From positions 52,891,672-52,955,671 of the forward strand of contig CM032450.1 of the NCBI GenBank assembly GCA_019049505.1: a stretch of DNA of 64,000 bases. The letters run 5' to 3'. How positions within the stretch are numbered: position 1 is the stretch's first letter; every line of letters starts with the position of its first letter. The notes beneath the pieces are model-generated. The model searched no databases. It was given only the letters and a program-made list of their open reading frames with translations, and had not been told where the DNA came from. A program made the position numbers and the translations under genes. Positions 10,742-22,316 of this stretch are shown here, piece by piece. Source of the DNA: Pachyrhynchus sulphureomaculatus. Taxonomy: Eukaryota; Arthropoda; Insecta; Coleoptera; Curculionidae.

Positions 10742-11596
10742 CCGGGTGTTATGGAATTCACTGCATATATTAGAAGCAATTGTAGCAAGACCGGCAGCGG
10801 AAAATTCACCTTAACTAGCGGATCTCAATAATAAAGGAAAAAATCAACCCTAAAGAAATAATGCCGTGAATATTTTTTTCGCACCTAACTGATGAACGCC
10901 GAACTCCACAATATCGAAATACGTAATCCGACAGAAGGTCGTTTCTTTCGATCCACGGCTTTTCTGATAAAAAATTGATAAAAAACATATTTTTTCTATT
11001 CTAAAACCGAAATATTTTGCTTCTTCTTTGTTATCCGCATTCCACAGGAGATTAAGGCGTTTATGCCGTGACCGCGGTGCTTTCTGTTTTCTTTTCAGTG
11101 AACATTTACCAATCACGGAGGTAAGGTGTCGTAAACGTCAATGTTTTGATGAACTGACATACTGATTAAGTTATTTGCAGAAAGTGTAGAATATACCCGC
11201 AAGTGAGATAGATTGTGTCATTATAATTGGTTAAGTTTTAAATTTGTCACGGATAACGTAGGATATTTTATGTGGAAATCCATTGCATATTTCAGGTATA
11301 TATATATATATTTATTTATTTATCTTGTATGGATGTGCATTGCACACAGCACAATTGAAGTTAAATAAAAATTACCTAAATGAATTATACAAAAATATAA
11401 CCAATAAGATACCAATTTAAGGTACATAAAAAAATCGTTTACCATTTACCTTTTGAAATTTTGTTTTTGTTTTGCCTCCAAGCAGCATAAAAAATGGCGG
11501 ATCTCAATAATAAAGGAAAAAATCGACCCTAAACCAATTTAATAATAAAAAAAATATATTATATTTTAAAATAATTACTTATTACTTACGCAACTT

Positions 11597-12141
11597 TCTT
11601 CTTCTTCTTTCTTTCTCCTTTTATTGAGCTCTATCTTTTTGTAGATAATTTACTTAGCTTTGTACCCGTCTTGTGCTTAGGCAGAGCACCGGCGACCCTT
11701 CGGTGATCCGTTACACATTCTCGAGTTTGGGTCCTTTTTACCGTGGAGAGCAACGTAGTCTCGCTCTAGGCGACATTGCTCTCCCAGAAGAATATTTATT
11801 TGTTTTTATAACTTAATTTATTTTTTTGGCACTGATAAAGGATCTTCTCGGGAACTGCTACTGGTTCTGAGTATAACTTTTTCTGTCAGCCCGCCCGTTT
11901 TATTACGTGATTGACACAAAAAACACAGCCTCACGTGTTCGCCACCTGCTCAAATCACCTAACCTCAACCAACGTTATACGAATCACCCCTCACAACGCT
12001 TAATAACCCTCTGCGATTAGAACCCCTACCAAGCAATTTATGGACCACCGATCCACACTCGAGAACCTCAAAACGCCCGAACTTCAGAAGCCCCAACTGG
12101 GAAAATGCGTCCGCGTGCTATGAATTGTCGACCGGAAGTAC
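11597..12141 (-). mobile_element. Non-autonomous retroelement nested in the Tigger-like element, with target duplication
   Basis: The insert is flanked by ACTTACGCAACTT (11584-11596) and ACTTACGCAAGTT (12142-12154), a 13-bp target-site duplication with one mismatch. On the minus strand it ends in GAAAGAAGAAGAAGA, a GAA-rich tail like that of RTE-type LINEs. The body (about 545 bp, GC-richer than its host) has no reading frame. It is a SINE or a deleted LINE; the duplication makes insertion by retrotransposition nearly certain. Confidence 0.75.
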
Positions 12142-12519
12142 ACTTACGCAAGTTTATATTTCAAAATTATAAGTAAAAAAAAAAACAGGTAATTTACCAA
12201 AATTTTGTTTGCTTCCTTGTAAAAAAGATAATAAAATTGGATGGATTGTTCCTTTAATTTATTATTGACAAAAAATTGTTTTATTATGGCCGACAGAAGA
12301 GAGATTTTATTTTGAGCAGCTGGTGCTGTAGGGGAGGCTCGTGTATATTATATTATACGTCTTTTTTGTTTATTGATTCTTCCAACATATTTTTGTAAGG
12401 ACTTGATGTAATTTCCATAGTTTTTGTACAATATTTTTTGTAGTATTGAACATAAAGATTTTACAATTTTTTTAAGGCTTCAGCGTTCTTTATTTAAATG
12501 TAGCCGAGCAGTTACTTGT

Positions 12520-13290
12520 TTACATTATTGATAATGATAGAAGCGTCTTGTAAAATCGATGTGCTTTCATTACTTGAGTTTGTTTGAGAAGGAGAGCATT
12601 TATATTTTTAGCTGCTTTAAACAAATTTTCGGGAAAGACTTTTTGTCCAGCGGCTTGAAATCCGTTCACAATGGTGCCAATGATAGCAGCTCTTCGGTAA
12701 GCTTCTGCAAATAAACTTGTAACTTGATATTGCGTTACTTGACGACCTAGACTTGTTCTCAATCATTTTTCTGCTCCTTGAATATAATAAGGGCTCCTAG
12801 GTTTAAAAAAATACATGTCGAGTGGCTAAGCCAGTAAGTAGTAAAGTTAGCCTTTGCTATGTTCAACGGTGTCAGGTTCTTCGAAAGCGTTGTATTTCCA
12901 TCAAGCAGAAGTAACACTTCATTTTTAGGGGTTAACTTTACGACGCTTATAAAATGTTTCATCCAATTTACAACTAAGTTTGAGTAAATATGACCAGTGG
13001 CTGGAATGGTGACAATACTCTCATAAGGTGTGCCCTTCCCCAATTCAAGATTTTGTCTCATTCTTTTGAATATTTAACTCTAAAACTTTTTGAGTTTTTT
13101 AATGAACGGTGGAAAATCCACTTTCATCAACGTTAAATATTTTTGTAGATGAAAATTTATTTTTATCTACGATTTTTTTAAGATGAGGGTCGATTTGCCC
13201 TACTTGAAAACAGCTGGAACGATATAGTTGTTCCGGCGCCTTGCCAAGGTGGACAGGTTGATTTTGCAGATATTTGGTAAACAGGAGTTT
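12520..13290 (-). pseudogene. Tigger/jerky-type transposase, fragmentary
   Basis: Minus-strand frames read, from the right: IFNVDESGFSTVH (first catalytic Asp region, about 13110-13150), a shifted segment, then TPYESIVTIPATG, LVVNWMKHFISVVKL, EVLLLLDGNTT (second Asp) and LTPLNIAKAN, then RQVTQYQVTSLFAEAYRRAA and IVNGFQAAG. The order NVDESG, LLLLDGH and the C-terminal 'QVTSLFAEAY...GF...G' block is that of jerky/Tigger DDE transposases. Here LLDGN replaces LLDGH. Several frame changes and stops break it. Confidence 0.75.
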
Positions 13291-13401
13291 TGTCCCTTTT
13301 TTAATGTTTCAAAAATTTTCGAATTTGGAAAAAAGTACTGAATGTGCCTCTACATGGCCCCACGAGTCACCCATTTTAATATATGCAGTAAATTTCATAA
13401 C

Positions 13402-13405
<4 letters not shown>

Positions 13406-13497
<92 letters not shown>
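13406..13497. repeat. (TA)n microsatellite
   Basis: About 85 bp of TA repeats between the right terminus of the Tigger-like element and the mariner-derived element at 13498. Confidence 0.95.
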
Positions 13498-13499
<2 letters not shown>

Positions 13500-13810
13500 G
13501 GTGCGATCCAAAATTTCCCGGACTAACGCCATATAGCTAGAATGTGAACCACTATAGACTCGGCCTGACGTAGCAACTTTCTAGATCATTCAGTTGAAAA
13601 GTGTAAAATTTTATTTTAAACTCGAAAATGCTTGAAATGATTCGGTAAGTACTTGGGAATGAAGCTCCGACTCATGCGCTAATTTTGGAGTGATTTTTGC
13701 TATTTAAGGCCGGTCGGACTTTGATGGAAGACGACGAGCGTTCCAGTAGACCAGTAGGCATGCAAGTGATCGTGTGATTAGTCGGAGAACTTTTAGATCG
13801 CACCACATAC
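13498..13810 (+). mobile_element. mariner-derived short element (about 310 bp)
   Basis: The inverted ends are left GGTGCGATCCAAAATTTCC and right (reverse complement) GGTGCGATCTAAAAGTTC. Between them the plus strand keeps N-terminal transposase scraps (MLEMIR..., APTHALI, FKAGRTLMEDDERSSRP). DDERSxRP is the conserved segment before the mariner catalytic domain. The catalytic part is deleted. The same terminus occurs at 3676. Confidence 0.75.
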
Positions 13811-14295
13811 AGAAGCGGAAACGTAACATGTTTGTTTTCTTTCAAAACTTTATCAAATTTATTAGTTCACAGTTTCAAAAAGGTCTTTGTTAATCATACT
13901 GCATGCTTGGTGGTGTTTATTGAAACTTATGTGCTAAAAATTTTGATCCGGTCCTTTTATAAAATTTAAATTTTTATATAATTTTAAACAGGTGCCTGTT
14001 GCGAGATATACTTTGATGCCTTTTTCTCAAAAAATGTAACACTCTTGGTACTACTTGCGTATTTCCTTTTTGTTTAAATTATGTAAATCAACCTCAGTCA
14101 GCTTTAACTGTAGCTACTGAGAATACTAGTAGTCGAAAAACTATAATTTGTGGCAAAAAAACTAATGTTCTTTTTCTTGTGATGCACTGCTTTTAATAGT
14201 TTTGTGTTTGTATTTTCATCATTTAGGAAATCAAAGAACTACGTACGGTGAAGTGGTGGTTTGATTTTTTATTTCGCCGAAATAAAAATATTTCA
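13811..14295. other. Intron sequence, nothing recognised
   Basis: AT-rich; no coding or repeat structure I can support. Confidence 0.5.
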
Positions 14296-14935
14296 GTTTT
14301 TAGTGTTCCATACGGAACACTTCTAGGATTATTTCGGTGTCTATCTGCCCGTCTGTCACGCCCGATTTTCTCGGAAACTATTTGACATAGAGAGTAAAAT
14401 TTGGCACTGATACAGGAATCGATGGCCCCATCAGACCCGTGTAGTGCTGAAAGTTAAATTTTGACTTAAGGGGTTAGTTTTGGGGGGGTGAAATCGGAAG
14501 TGAAAAATTTTTTTTTACCAGCTCATCGAGTGGGGTGTCAAATGATAGGTTGTAAAAACACGAGTTCAAGAATATATATAATATAATAGTTGCGCACACT
14601 TTTTTTGTATTTTTAAAAAATTGCTAAAAATCGCTGTCTCCCCCCCCCCCTATCTCGAAAAGTACTGATCAAAAAATTTTGAAAACATTCTGGAATATTC
14701 TCTTAATCATTTATCTGGTATATAAAGAAAAACAAAAATTTCAAAGTCATTAGTTTTCAGTAAAGATTGGAAAAAAACGTTGTTGCAAACTCATTTAGGG
14801 TGTGTTTTGTGAAGTCATTGCTCATTTTATACCTTCGTAACAAAAAATTTTATTTTAAAAGCAATCAACGTACGGAACACTAATTGCGCAAGTCCGACTT
14901 GCATTTGGCCGGTTATTTTATATTATTTTCCGTTA
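14296..14935. repeat. Dispersed insect-type repeat bounded by 'GGAACACT'
   Basis: It starts at TAGTGTTCCATACGGAACAC (a short palindrome) and ends at GTACGGAACACTAATTGCG plus AAGTCCGACTTGCATTTGGC. Inside is CTGTCACGCCCGATTTTCTC followed by 'ggaaactatttgacatagag'. I recall very similar sequences as an abundant repeat in insect genomes. No coding. A C-run of 11 lies at 14640-14650. Confidence 0.5.
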
Positions 14936-15602
14936 GTTTATTTATAAAAGGCAACGTTTTAATAAACGAAGTCAAACTGCTAGTTTTTTTTAAAGAATTA
15001 TTCATTCCCAAATATTAAACCAACACCCATTACAGACTAATTTCATTGACTTTTATTTCTTTTTGGAAATTTTGCTAAAAATGAACTGCCTTCATTTTTT
15101 CTCAGGGTGATTTTGATATCAGTGAATTTATTTTATGCGTAATGAATATCAAACAAGACATAAAGGTTATTTAAGTCTTGCGGTAAATAAAGGCTCTTAT
15201 ATTAGTTTCCCGGAGCAAAATTTCCAAAATCTAGCTCGCTTTTTTCATAGCTTTGACATCGGGTGACTGCGGCGCCTTTTTATCATAGTTTTGTGTAAAA
15301 TAATGAAATTTAGGGTATGATTAGAGTAGGGTATAATCTACATTTTTATTAAAAATTAGTTATTAATAGACTCCGTTGGGAAATCAATATAAACACTAGA
15401 ATTGCACAGAGTTTCAGGAATTACTTGCTGTTATTTCGTCTATCAAACTATTTCAAGACACGTTTGGTCGTATCAGGACTTATCAGCCGAGTTAGATTTT
15501 GTACCACAAGAGCTGCAAGGGATAAGATTCTGCATATAAACGAAATCTTGAAAAGGGCGTTATGTATATTATTAGCGTAGTCTTCATCAACATTTAGGAA
15601 CT
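14936..15602. other. Intron sequence, nothing recognised
   Basis: AT-rich; no coding or repeat structure I can support. Confidence 0.5.
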
Positions 15603-18050
15603 TTTAATAATAATAATAATAATAATAATAATCTTTATTGTCTAACAGATATACCATTTACAAGACAATTAAGCATAAATAACATAATACAAAGGAGATA
15701 GAGATAAAAAGAAAAACAAAGTACCAGTATAGAACAAAAGACACAGATAATATAAAAATCACTTAGAAATTACATAAAACTGAAAAATTAAAATTAAAAT
15801 GATACACTTGGAATAAATATCTATACATGCAACAATTTCTTTTTTAAGCATTTGGCAAATTGCGCAAATGACAGGTTGTTCACGTCAATGTCGTTACAAG
15901 TACTGTTGAAAACTCTCATAGCTTGAAACAATGGTGTTTTGATGAGAAAATTAGTTGATGCACTAGGTAAACAGAAAACAGCAGAGGTTCTGACCAATCT
16001 ATTAGGAACGTGAAAGTTTACTTGAAATAGTAAGTCAGGAGAGTCAATAAGAGATTTACATAGTTTTATAAGAAAACAGACCAGATGGTAATTTCTTCGA
16101 TTCGTCAATAAAGGTAGCTGAAAACGTTCAGTTATAATGACCTCATTGACACCCCTATCAGGATACACACCATCATATTTTAATATAAGAAATTTGGCAA
16201 ACTTTCTTTGAATATTCTCTACCTGTTTAATATACTTAGCGTGTATTGGATTCCAAACAACTGCACCATATTCAAGCCGTGAAAGCACATAGCTGGAATA
16301 TAAAGTTTTTAATGTTTTACTGTTATGAAAACCACTTGAATTACGTATTATGAAACCCAACGTCCTCATCGCAGTAGTGCATATCCAATTAATATGATGG
16401 GCAAATGAAAGTTTATGAACAAAAATAATTCCAAGGTCCTTGAAAGTATTACAACGTGTAATATCTTCATTATCCAATTTATACTGGAAGTCGATGGTGC
16501 TAAATTTATTCGAGTAAGTCAAAAAGAAGCACTTACCGGCATTCAGTGGCAGCCTATTCAACTCACACCATTGCTGTAACGACTCCATATCATGTTGTAA
16601 TGAAAGGCAATCACTAGAGTCTCTTATGGTGCGGAAAAGCTTTAGGTCGTCAGCAAACAAAAGAAAATTACTAGTTATGCCATCACCAATGTCGTTAATG
16701 AAGAGTGAAAAAATTAAAGGTGCAAGGTTGCTACCCTGTGGTGCACCACTTGTGGCACTAAACGTTGAGGATTTATGTCCACGAATTTCGACGTACTGCA
16801 AGCGGTTACACAAATAGGACTCAAAAAAAGTAATTAGGTTATTGCTGAAACCGAGTCTATCCAGCTTATGTAGAAATATGGAATGGTCAACTCTATCAAA
16901 GGCCTTCGAGAAATCATTGTACACAGCATCAACCTGCATTCGTTTGTCCAAAGCATTGCCTGTAAATTGAGCAAAACAAGCCAAATTACTTATTGTACTA
17001 CGTTTGCTAAAAAAACCATGTTGATTTACAGAAATCAGGCTTTTAACCTGTGCAAAAATACACTGATATACTGACATCTCAAAGACTTTGGCGAATATCG
17101 GTAATAAAGATACCGGTCTATAATTAGATATATCATTTGCGTCACCCTTTTTAAATACGGGAATGATTTTGGCCTTCTTCCATACGTCAGGAAATCTGTT
17201 CGTTTTTAGAGACAAATTGAATAAATAAGATAAAGGTAACAACAAAGCATGAGCACAATCCTTCACAATAAAGCTGGGAATATTATCATGGCCACAAGTA
17301 AGTTTATCTTTCAATCCTTTCAAAGCCGTTAGTATAGTTTGCTCTGGCAAACAATCAAGAGCGATACATAAATTTGAGGTGAAGACATCGTTTTTGGGGA
17401 CGCGATCTGACGGCGCACTATATACACTCCCAAAGAAGCCAGCAAATGCATCAGCAATTTTATCCGGCTCAGAGAATTGAAGATTGCCCAACTTAAGCAC
17501 ATCAGGCAAATAAATTGCCGATTTTTTAGCTTTAATAAACGACCAAAACGTAGTTGGATCATCAGTGATGGAATCCTCTACTTTAGAGATATAGTTTTTA
17601 TACGCCAAATCGATCAATAATTTAACATTACGTCGTAGTTCATTAAACTCTCTACGATGACAATCTGAATGAGAATATTTGAGCTTCCTAAAAATTCTGT
17701 GTTTACGCTTTATGCCTTTAATGATATCAGCTGTGAACCAGACAGGAAATGTTATTTTACGAATGACCGATTTAGGTACACACACATCAAATATACCAAA
17801 CAAATTCCGGTAGAGTAAACCGCATGCCTCATCAACATCCTTCAGAATATAAAGATCCAACCAGTCGATATTTAATATCATTTCATAAAGCTTCGGAAAG
17901 TTAGCCTTCCTGAAATTGTACTTAGTTTGTGATAAGTTGACAGGAACATTATGGGATTTAACTTTGAGAGATAATAAAATATCTAAGGGTGGATGATGGC
18001 TGTCCTCATCCACCAGTGGAAATTGTTCCCTATGTATGTTTCTCATCATT
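15603..18050 (-). mobile_element. LINE-B: non-LTR retrotransposon with intact RT frame, 5' truncated
   Basis: On the minus strand it ends CTGTTAGACAATAAAGATTA followed by (TTA)n (15606-15634). A short tandem tail in place of poly(A) is typical of CR1/L2/Jockey-group LINEs. The 5' end at 18050 lies inside the endonuclease domain and abuts a mariner fragment in which it appears to have landed. It differs from LINE-A in sequence and tail. Confidence 0.88.
15821..18049 (-). CDS. LINE-B ORF2, reverse transcriptase (742 codons open)
   Basis: A single uninterrupted frame. It begins in the last part of the endonuclease domain (DEDSHHPPLDILL; the SHHPP histidine is the catalytic-site type), so the true N-terminus is missing. 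A linker follows with KRKHRIFRKLKYS. Then RT motifs: GHDNIPSFIVKDCA; ISNYRPVSLLPIFAKVFE; VYNDFSKAFDRVDH (motif A, catalytic Asp); SGAPQGSNLAPLIFSLFIND (B); FLLFADDLKLF (C, FADD); FKDLGIIF (thumb side). The C-terminal region has the SxLEYGAVVWNP block. All catalytic residues are present and no stop is seen, which suggests recent insertion or low decay. Without the endonuclease and ORF1 it cannot move by itself. It lies antisense in the last ASAP intron. Confidence 0.88.
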   Translation of the reverse strand: MMRNIHREQFPLVDEDSHHPPLDILLSLKVKSHNVPVNLSQTKYNFRKANFPKLYEMILNIDWLDLYILKDVDEACGLLYRNLFGIFDVCVPKSVIRKITFPVWFTADIIKGIKRKHRIFRKLKYSHSDCHRREFNELRRNVKLLIDLAYKNYISKVEDSITDDPTTFWSFIKAKKSAIYLPDVLKLGNLQFSEPDKIADAFAGFFGSVYSAPSDRVPKNDVFTSNLCIALDCLPEQTILTALKGLKDKLTCGHDNIPSFIVKDCAHALLLPLSYLFNLSLKTNRFPDVWKKAKIIPVFKKGDANDISNYRPVSLLPIFAKVFEMSVYQCIFAQVKSLISVNQHGFFSKRSTISNLACFAQFTGNALDKRMQVDAVYNDFSKAFDRVDHSIFLHKLDRLGFSNNLITFFESYLCNRLQYVEIRGHKSSTFSATSGAPQGSNLAPLIFSLFINDIGDGITSNFLLFADDLKLFRTIRDSSDCLSLQHDMESLQQWCELNRLPLNAGKCFFLTYSNKFSTIDFQYKLDNEDITRCNTFKDLGIIFVHKLSFAHHINWICTTAMRTLGFIIRNSSGFHNSKTLKTLYSSYVLSRLEYGAVVWNPIHAKYIKQVENIQRKFAKFLILKYDGVYPDRGVNEVIITERFQLPLLTNRRNYHLVCFLIKLCKSLIDSPDLLFQVNFHVPNRLVRTSAVFCLPSASTNFLIKTPLFQAMRVFNSTCNDIDVNNLSFAQFAKCLKKKLLHV

Positions 18051-18812
18051 CTGTGAACTTACCTTACCGTCTGAGTCATTCGTGTACAGCTTTTTTGACT
18101 GCTTTGTTGTCTTCGAACTTGGTGCCTCCAAAAACTTCTTGAGCAAGCCGAACAAATAAAAATTGGAGGGTGCAAGATGGGGACTGTAAGGTGGCAACAC
18201 TTTCCAACCCAACTTTTCGAACGCTTTTCGCAATTTCTGAGCGGTATAAGGGCTGGCGTTATCATGCAACAGAATCACAACTTTTGAGAGAGAACTCTGC
18301 CGTTTTCTTCTTATTGCGGGTTTTACTTTCTGTTGAAGCATGGCTGCTTCAAATTGCACGACTTGTTTACACTCACGACCTATGAGAAGGTCAGATGGCG
18401 CTGTAAAGATAGTAAAGAATTCGATGATTCTAACCGTGCTTCGAACTCCAGTGACACTGCTGGTACTCGACAGCTTCCTTGCACTAGCGCTTTCTCCAAC
18501 ACTTTCACCTTTCTCATCTTCAAATTGATTGCCATGATAACGTCCTTTATGTGATCTTGCAGCTCTTGTCGTTGAACTTTTCGTTCCTTTCGGAAAACTA
18601 CCATGGACATACCCAGTTTTAAACTATTTTTTTTTTCTGGACATACCTTGTTTTGAACTGAACATACATTTCTTAAAGAAGCTCTATCCTTGGACCTTCC
18701 TTGCTTTGAACAGAAATGAATTGCCTGTCCGTTAGTACTTCTTGTATACCAACAGATGGCAGTTAAAATTGGGTTTTTAATTTTTTTTGGACATATTCAG
18801 TTTTGAACTAAA

Positions 18813-18822
<10 letters not shown>
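18051..18822 (-). mobile_element. mariner fragment, 3' part of transposase and one end
   Basis: Minus-strand frame 18030-18359 gives the mariner catalytic end: VVILLHDNASPYTAQKLRKA (second Asp), WKVLPPYSPHLAPSNFYLFG (third position Asn, not Asp). At the other side 18730-18822 contains TAACTGCCATCTGTTGG on the minus strand and ends against a TA array, as expected for a mariner terminus. The sequence between (18386-18730) has three short 'ggacata..cagtttt.aact' repeats and no recognised coding. Confidence 0.65.

Positions 18823-18864
<42 letters not shown>
18823..18864. repeat. (TA)n microsatellite
   Basis: TA array between the mariner fragment and the terminus of the next TIR element. Confidence 0.95.
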
Positions 18865-19800
<936 letters not shown>

Positions 19801-19960
19801 TACATATGTAATACATATATTTGCTTTGGACCATTACTCGCTCCCCGTAAGTCATTATTTTATTTAAAAGGCTTTTAAAATGGCGCAGTGAGTAACAATA
19901 TCATTATCACATGATGTATTAGACCACGAATAACATTCTAAAATTAACATTATTTTTCAG

Positions 19961-20269
19961 GCATCCGACTCACCCCCACAAAGAATATCTTCTAGTCCGA
20001 TATCAACCAGTTCTTTGTGCTCTCCTCGCTCGATGCCCACGGGGCGGCTTTCGTACACGTCAAATGGAGGTCCCGGGCTCAGAAGATGTAAAGCCTTATA
20101 CGACTGTGCAGCAGACAATGATGATGAACTGTCATTTCAGGAAGGCGAAATTATCATTGTCATTAACGAACACACCGACGATGATAATTGGATGGAGGGT
20201 ATGGTTGAAAATGAGCCAGAAAGGACTGGGATGTTCCCTATAAGTTTTGTGCATATGCTCCCAGATTAG
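19961..20269 (+). CDS. Asap: ASAP-like gene, last coding exon: C-terminal SH3 domain and stop
   Basis: The acceptor tatttttcag starts the exon in phase 0 and TAG ends it at 20269. It encodes ASDSPPQRISSSPIS, a Ser-rich stretch and, over the last 60 or so residues, a full SH3 domain: CKALYDCAADNDDELSFQEG (ALYDY motif and RT loop), EIIIVINE, DNWMEGMVENE (Trp of the ligand pocket) and GMFPISFVHMLPD. ASAP1/2 SH3 domains share 'ALYDCxADNxDELxFxEGEVI' and end 'GxFPVSFVHxL'. The match at the extreme C-terminus, just before the stop, is what identifies the gene. The protein family are Arf GTPase-activating scaffolds at focal adhesions and trafficking membranes; this SH3 binds partners such as FAK-type kinases in vertebrates. 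The catalytic domains are outside the window. Confidence 0.87.
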   Translation, partial: ASDSPPQRISSSPISTSSLCSPRSMPTGRLSYTSNGGPGLRRCKALYDCAADNDDELSFQEGEIIIVINEHTDDDNWMEGMVENEPERTGMFPISFVHMLPD

Positions 20270-21032
20270 TAGTTTTTAAATGAATATTTTTTAGTGTATT
20301 ATAAAATCTTATGTGTATAGAGCGAAGAGCTGCAAGGCTTTGGTCCAGTGAGAAATTGTGATTTTTTGATTTAGATCTTGTCAAATCAGCGTTTAAAAGT
20401 TTTTAATCGATCTAAAAAATCGGCACCCCGCACAATCTTGGGCGAAACGTCGGAAAATGTCTTCAGTTGGACGGGGTATAAACTCAAAAAGTAGACTTTC
20501 TCATTTGTAATGTATGTTTTCGATGTGTAAAGTAATTTCCCACGTCCTTGTAGCGAGCTGAAGTGAGTTTGCTGAAAATTATTGATAAATATTGTATGAT
20601 TGCCAGAAAAATGGCCGTGTTGGTATGATACTGTGACACAAGCAACATGTTTTATAAATTACATATGAATATTAAAAAAAAAGTTTAAACCGGATTCTTT
20701 TTTATCATTTTGTTGGTTACAGTAAAACTATAAATGTCTTACTTCTTAGTATGGGGAGATAATAAGAGAAAAAGAAAGTTACCAGCTATTACCTGTATAT
20801 TTTGTTTTTTTATTTTTTGCAACCTTGAGAAGCCTTAAAGTAAAAACGCTGGCAATTTTATCAAAGCGTGAAGTTTTATTTCGTCCCGCGGATAGCTTAG
20901 TACTTATAGAACGGACATATGTTTCTAATATTCCCAATTTCTAATAGAATTGGTATACGTTATATGTGGTGCGATCACAGCGTTGTTAAGGATGTACCTA
21001 CCACCACTCATCGGCAGTAGTCGATACTATTA
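20270..21032 (+). other. 3' untranslated region of ASAP and downstream sequence
   Basis: No coding. A Penelope-terminus-like scrap (GGGCGAAACGTCGGAAAAT) lies at 20438-20456. No canonical AATAAA with clear context can be assigned, so the transcript end is not placed. Confidence 0.5.
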
Positions 21033-21296
21033 GGTGATTGCAAAAGTTGGTGCCCGATTAGAAATCAAATTAAATACAACACATTTTCATCAAAAATAGT
21101 ATTTACTAATCAATAATGTACTCTCCATCATTTTCTATAACTGTCTCCCATCGTTTTATAAGTTTTTGAATTCCTTCTCTTAAAAGAAAGTCATAAGATA
21201 GTTTTTCTTCCCTAGAATCAAATTTTTTGCCATACAAATTGTTTTACAGAGAATCAAACAGATGAAAATGTGAAGGGGCAAGGTTAGGGGAACACG

Positions 21297-22316
21297 GCGC
21301 ACAATGGGACGAATGCGTTATTTTTCGGCCATTTGCTTATAACTTCCACATTTGTTATTGGAATGACTTCAAACTTAATACACATAATGTACGATTAATA
21401 TATGTTCAGTATATGAAATAAAAATCATACTATATACTGTTATCGCGTGCGCGATAAAGCGTAAAGATGATTATTTCAAAATACTAGACAACAAATTGAA
21501 AAAATTTTCGATTACATGAGTGCGAATAGTCATTTTCAATGTGTTTTTGCCTGCTGAACACGAATCCGTTGTCCAAATTTGGCTACCGCGTCGTAATTTT
21601 AAGAAAAATGACGGAAATTTGCAAAAAAACGACGGTTTCAAGGTTTTTCATGACATAACACAGACACAAATATTTTTCTCATAAATTTCGTTAATGCTAC
21701 GCGTAAGTATCAACATTTAGCTTTAAAATGCCTTTTGTTTCGTTTTGGTACATTTTTTTTATTTTCGAGGTATAGCTAAAATTAGAAACACTGGTTGCGC
21801 TTACGCAGCATTAATATCATTGTCCCGTGTTACGATTGCCCTCCGCATGCGACATGTAACGGAACATTAACCCATCAAAATACATTCATGAAGCGAATAA
21901 TATTTCGAATATCAATTATCTGCTCTTAGCGTTACTCAGGATTAACGACGTGGACGTGCCAGATGTTTGATCCATCGGGGTGCTTGGTTTTTGTGAGTCC
22001 CCTTGCCTCTCACATTTGTACTTCTTGTTTTAATCATCGTAATCTGTATCACGTCACAATCGCTTTTGGTTGCGAACATCCGACGCATCGTTTATAATCT
22101 GCTGAATAGTTTTGATTCTGTGAATAATTATCTTTACATGAATTATCTTTACGCTTTATCGTGCTCGTGATAATAAATTGTATGATTTTGATTTTATCTT
22201 TCTGAAAATATATAAATCGTACATTCTGTGTATTAAATTGAAGTCATTCCATTGACAAATGTCGAAGTTATGAGCAAATGACCGAAAAATGTCGCATTTG
22301 TCTCACTATGGCGCGT
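21297..22316. mobile_element. Fold-back (long inverted repeat) element of about 1.0 kb nested in the mariner
   Basis: The left arm GGCGCACAATGGGACGAATG continues for about 110 bp (TTTTTCGGCCATTTGCT, TAACTTCCACATTTG, GGAATGACTTCAA). The right arm at 22205-22316 is its reverse complement with about 85% identity. A second inverted pair (TTATCGCGTGCGCGATAAAG at 21440 and its partner at 22145-22175) lies further in. No coding. The middle resembles sequence inside the long-TIR element at 42.1 kb ('gctgaacacgaatccg'). Confidence 0.7.

Larger units (their letters stand above)
10742..13405 (-). mobile_element. Second Tigger/jerky-type transposon, 2.66 kb, inserted in a TA array
   Basis: The terminal inverted repeats are left GGGTGTTATGGAATTCACTG and right (reverse complement) GGGTGTTATGAAATTTACTG, both continuing CATATATTA. 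Both ends abut (TA)n arrays. It carries a minus-strand transposase relic and a separate retroelement insertion at 11597-12141. The transposase is of the Tigger/jerky kind. Confidence 0.8.

Noticed and set aside
18380..18610. 76-codon minus-strand frame upstream of the mariner fragment
   Set aside because: Basic and leucine-rich but without any motif; within mariner-derived sequence and probably chance.
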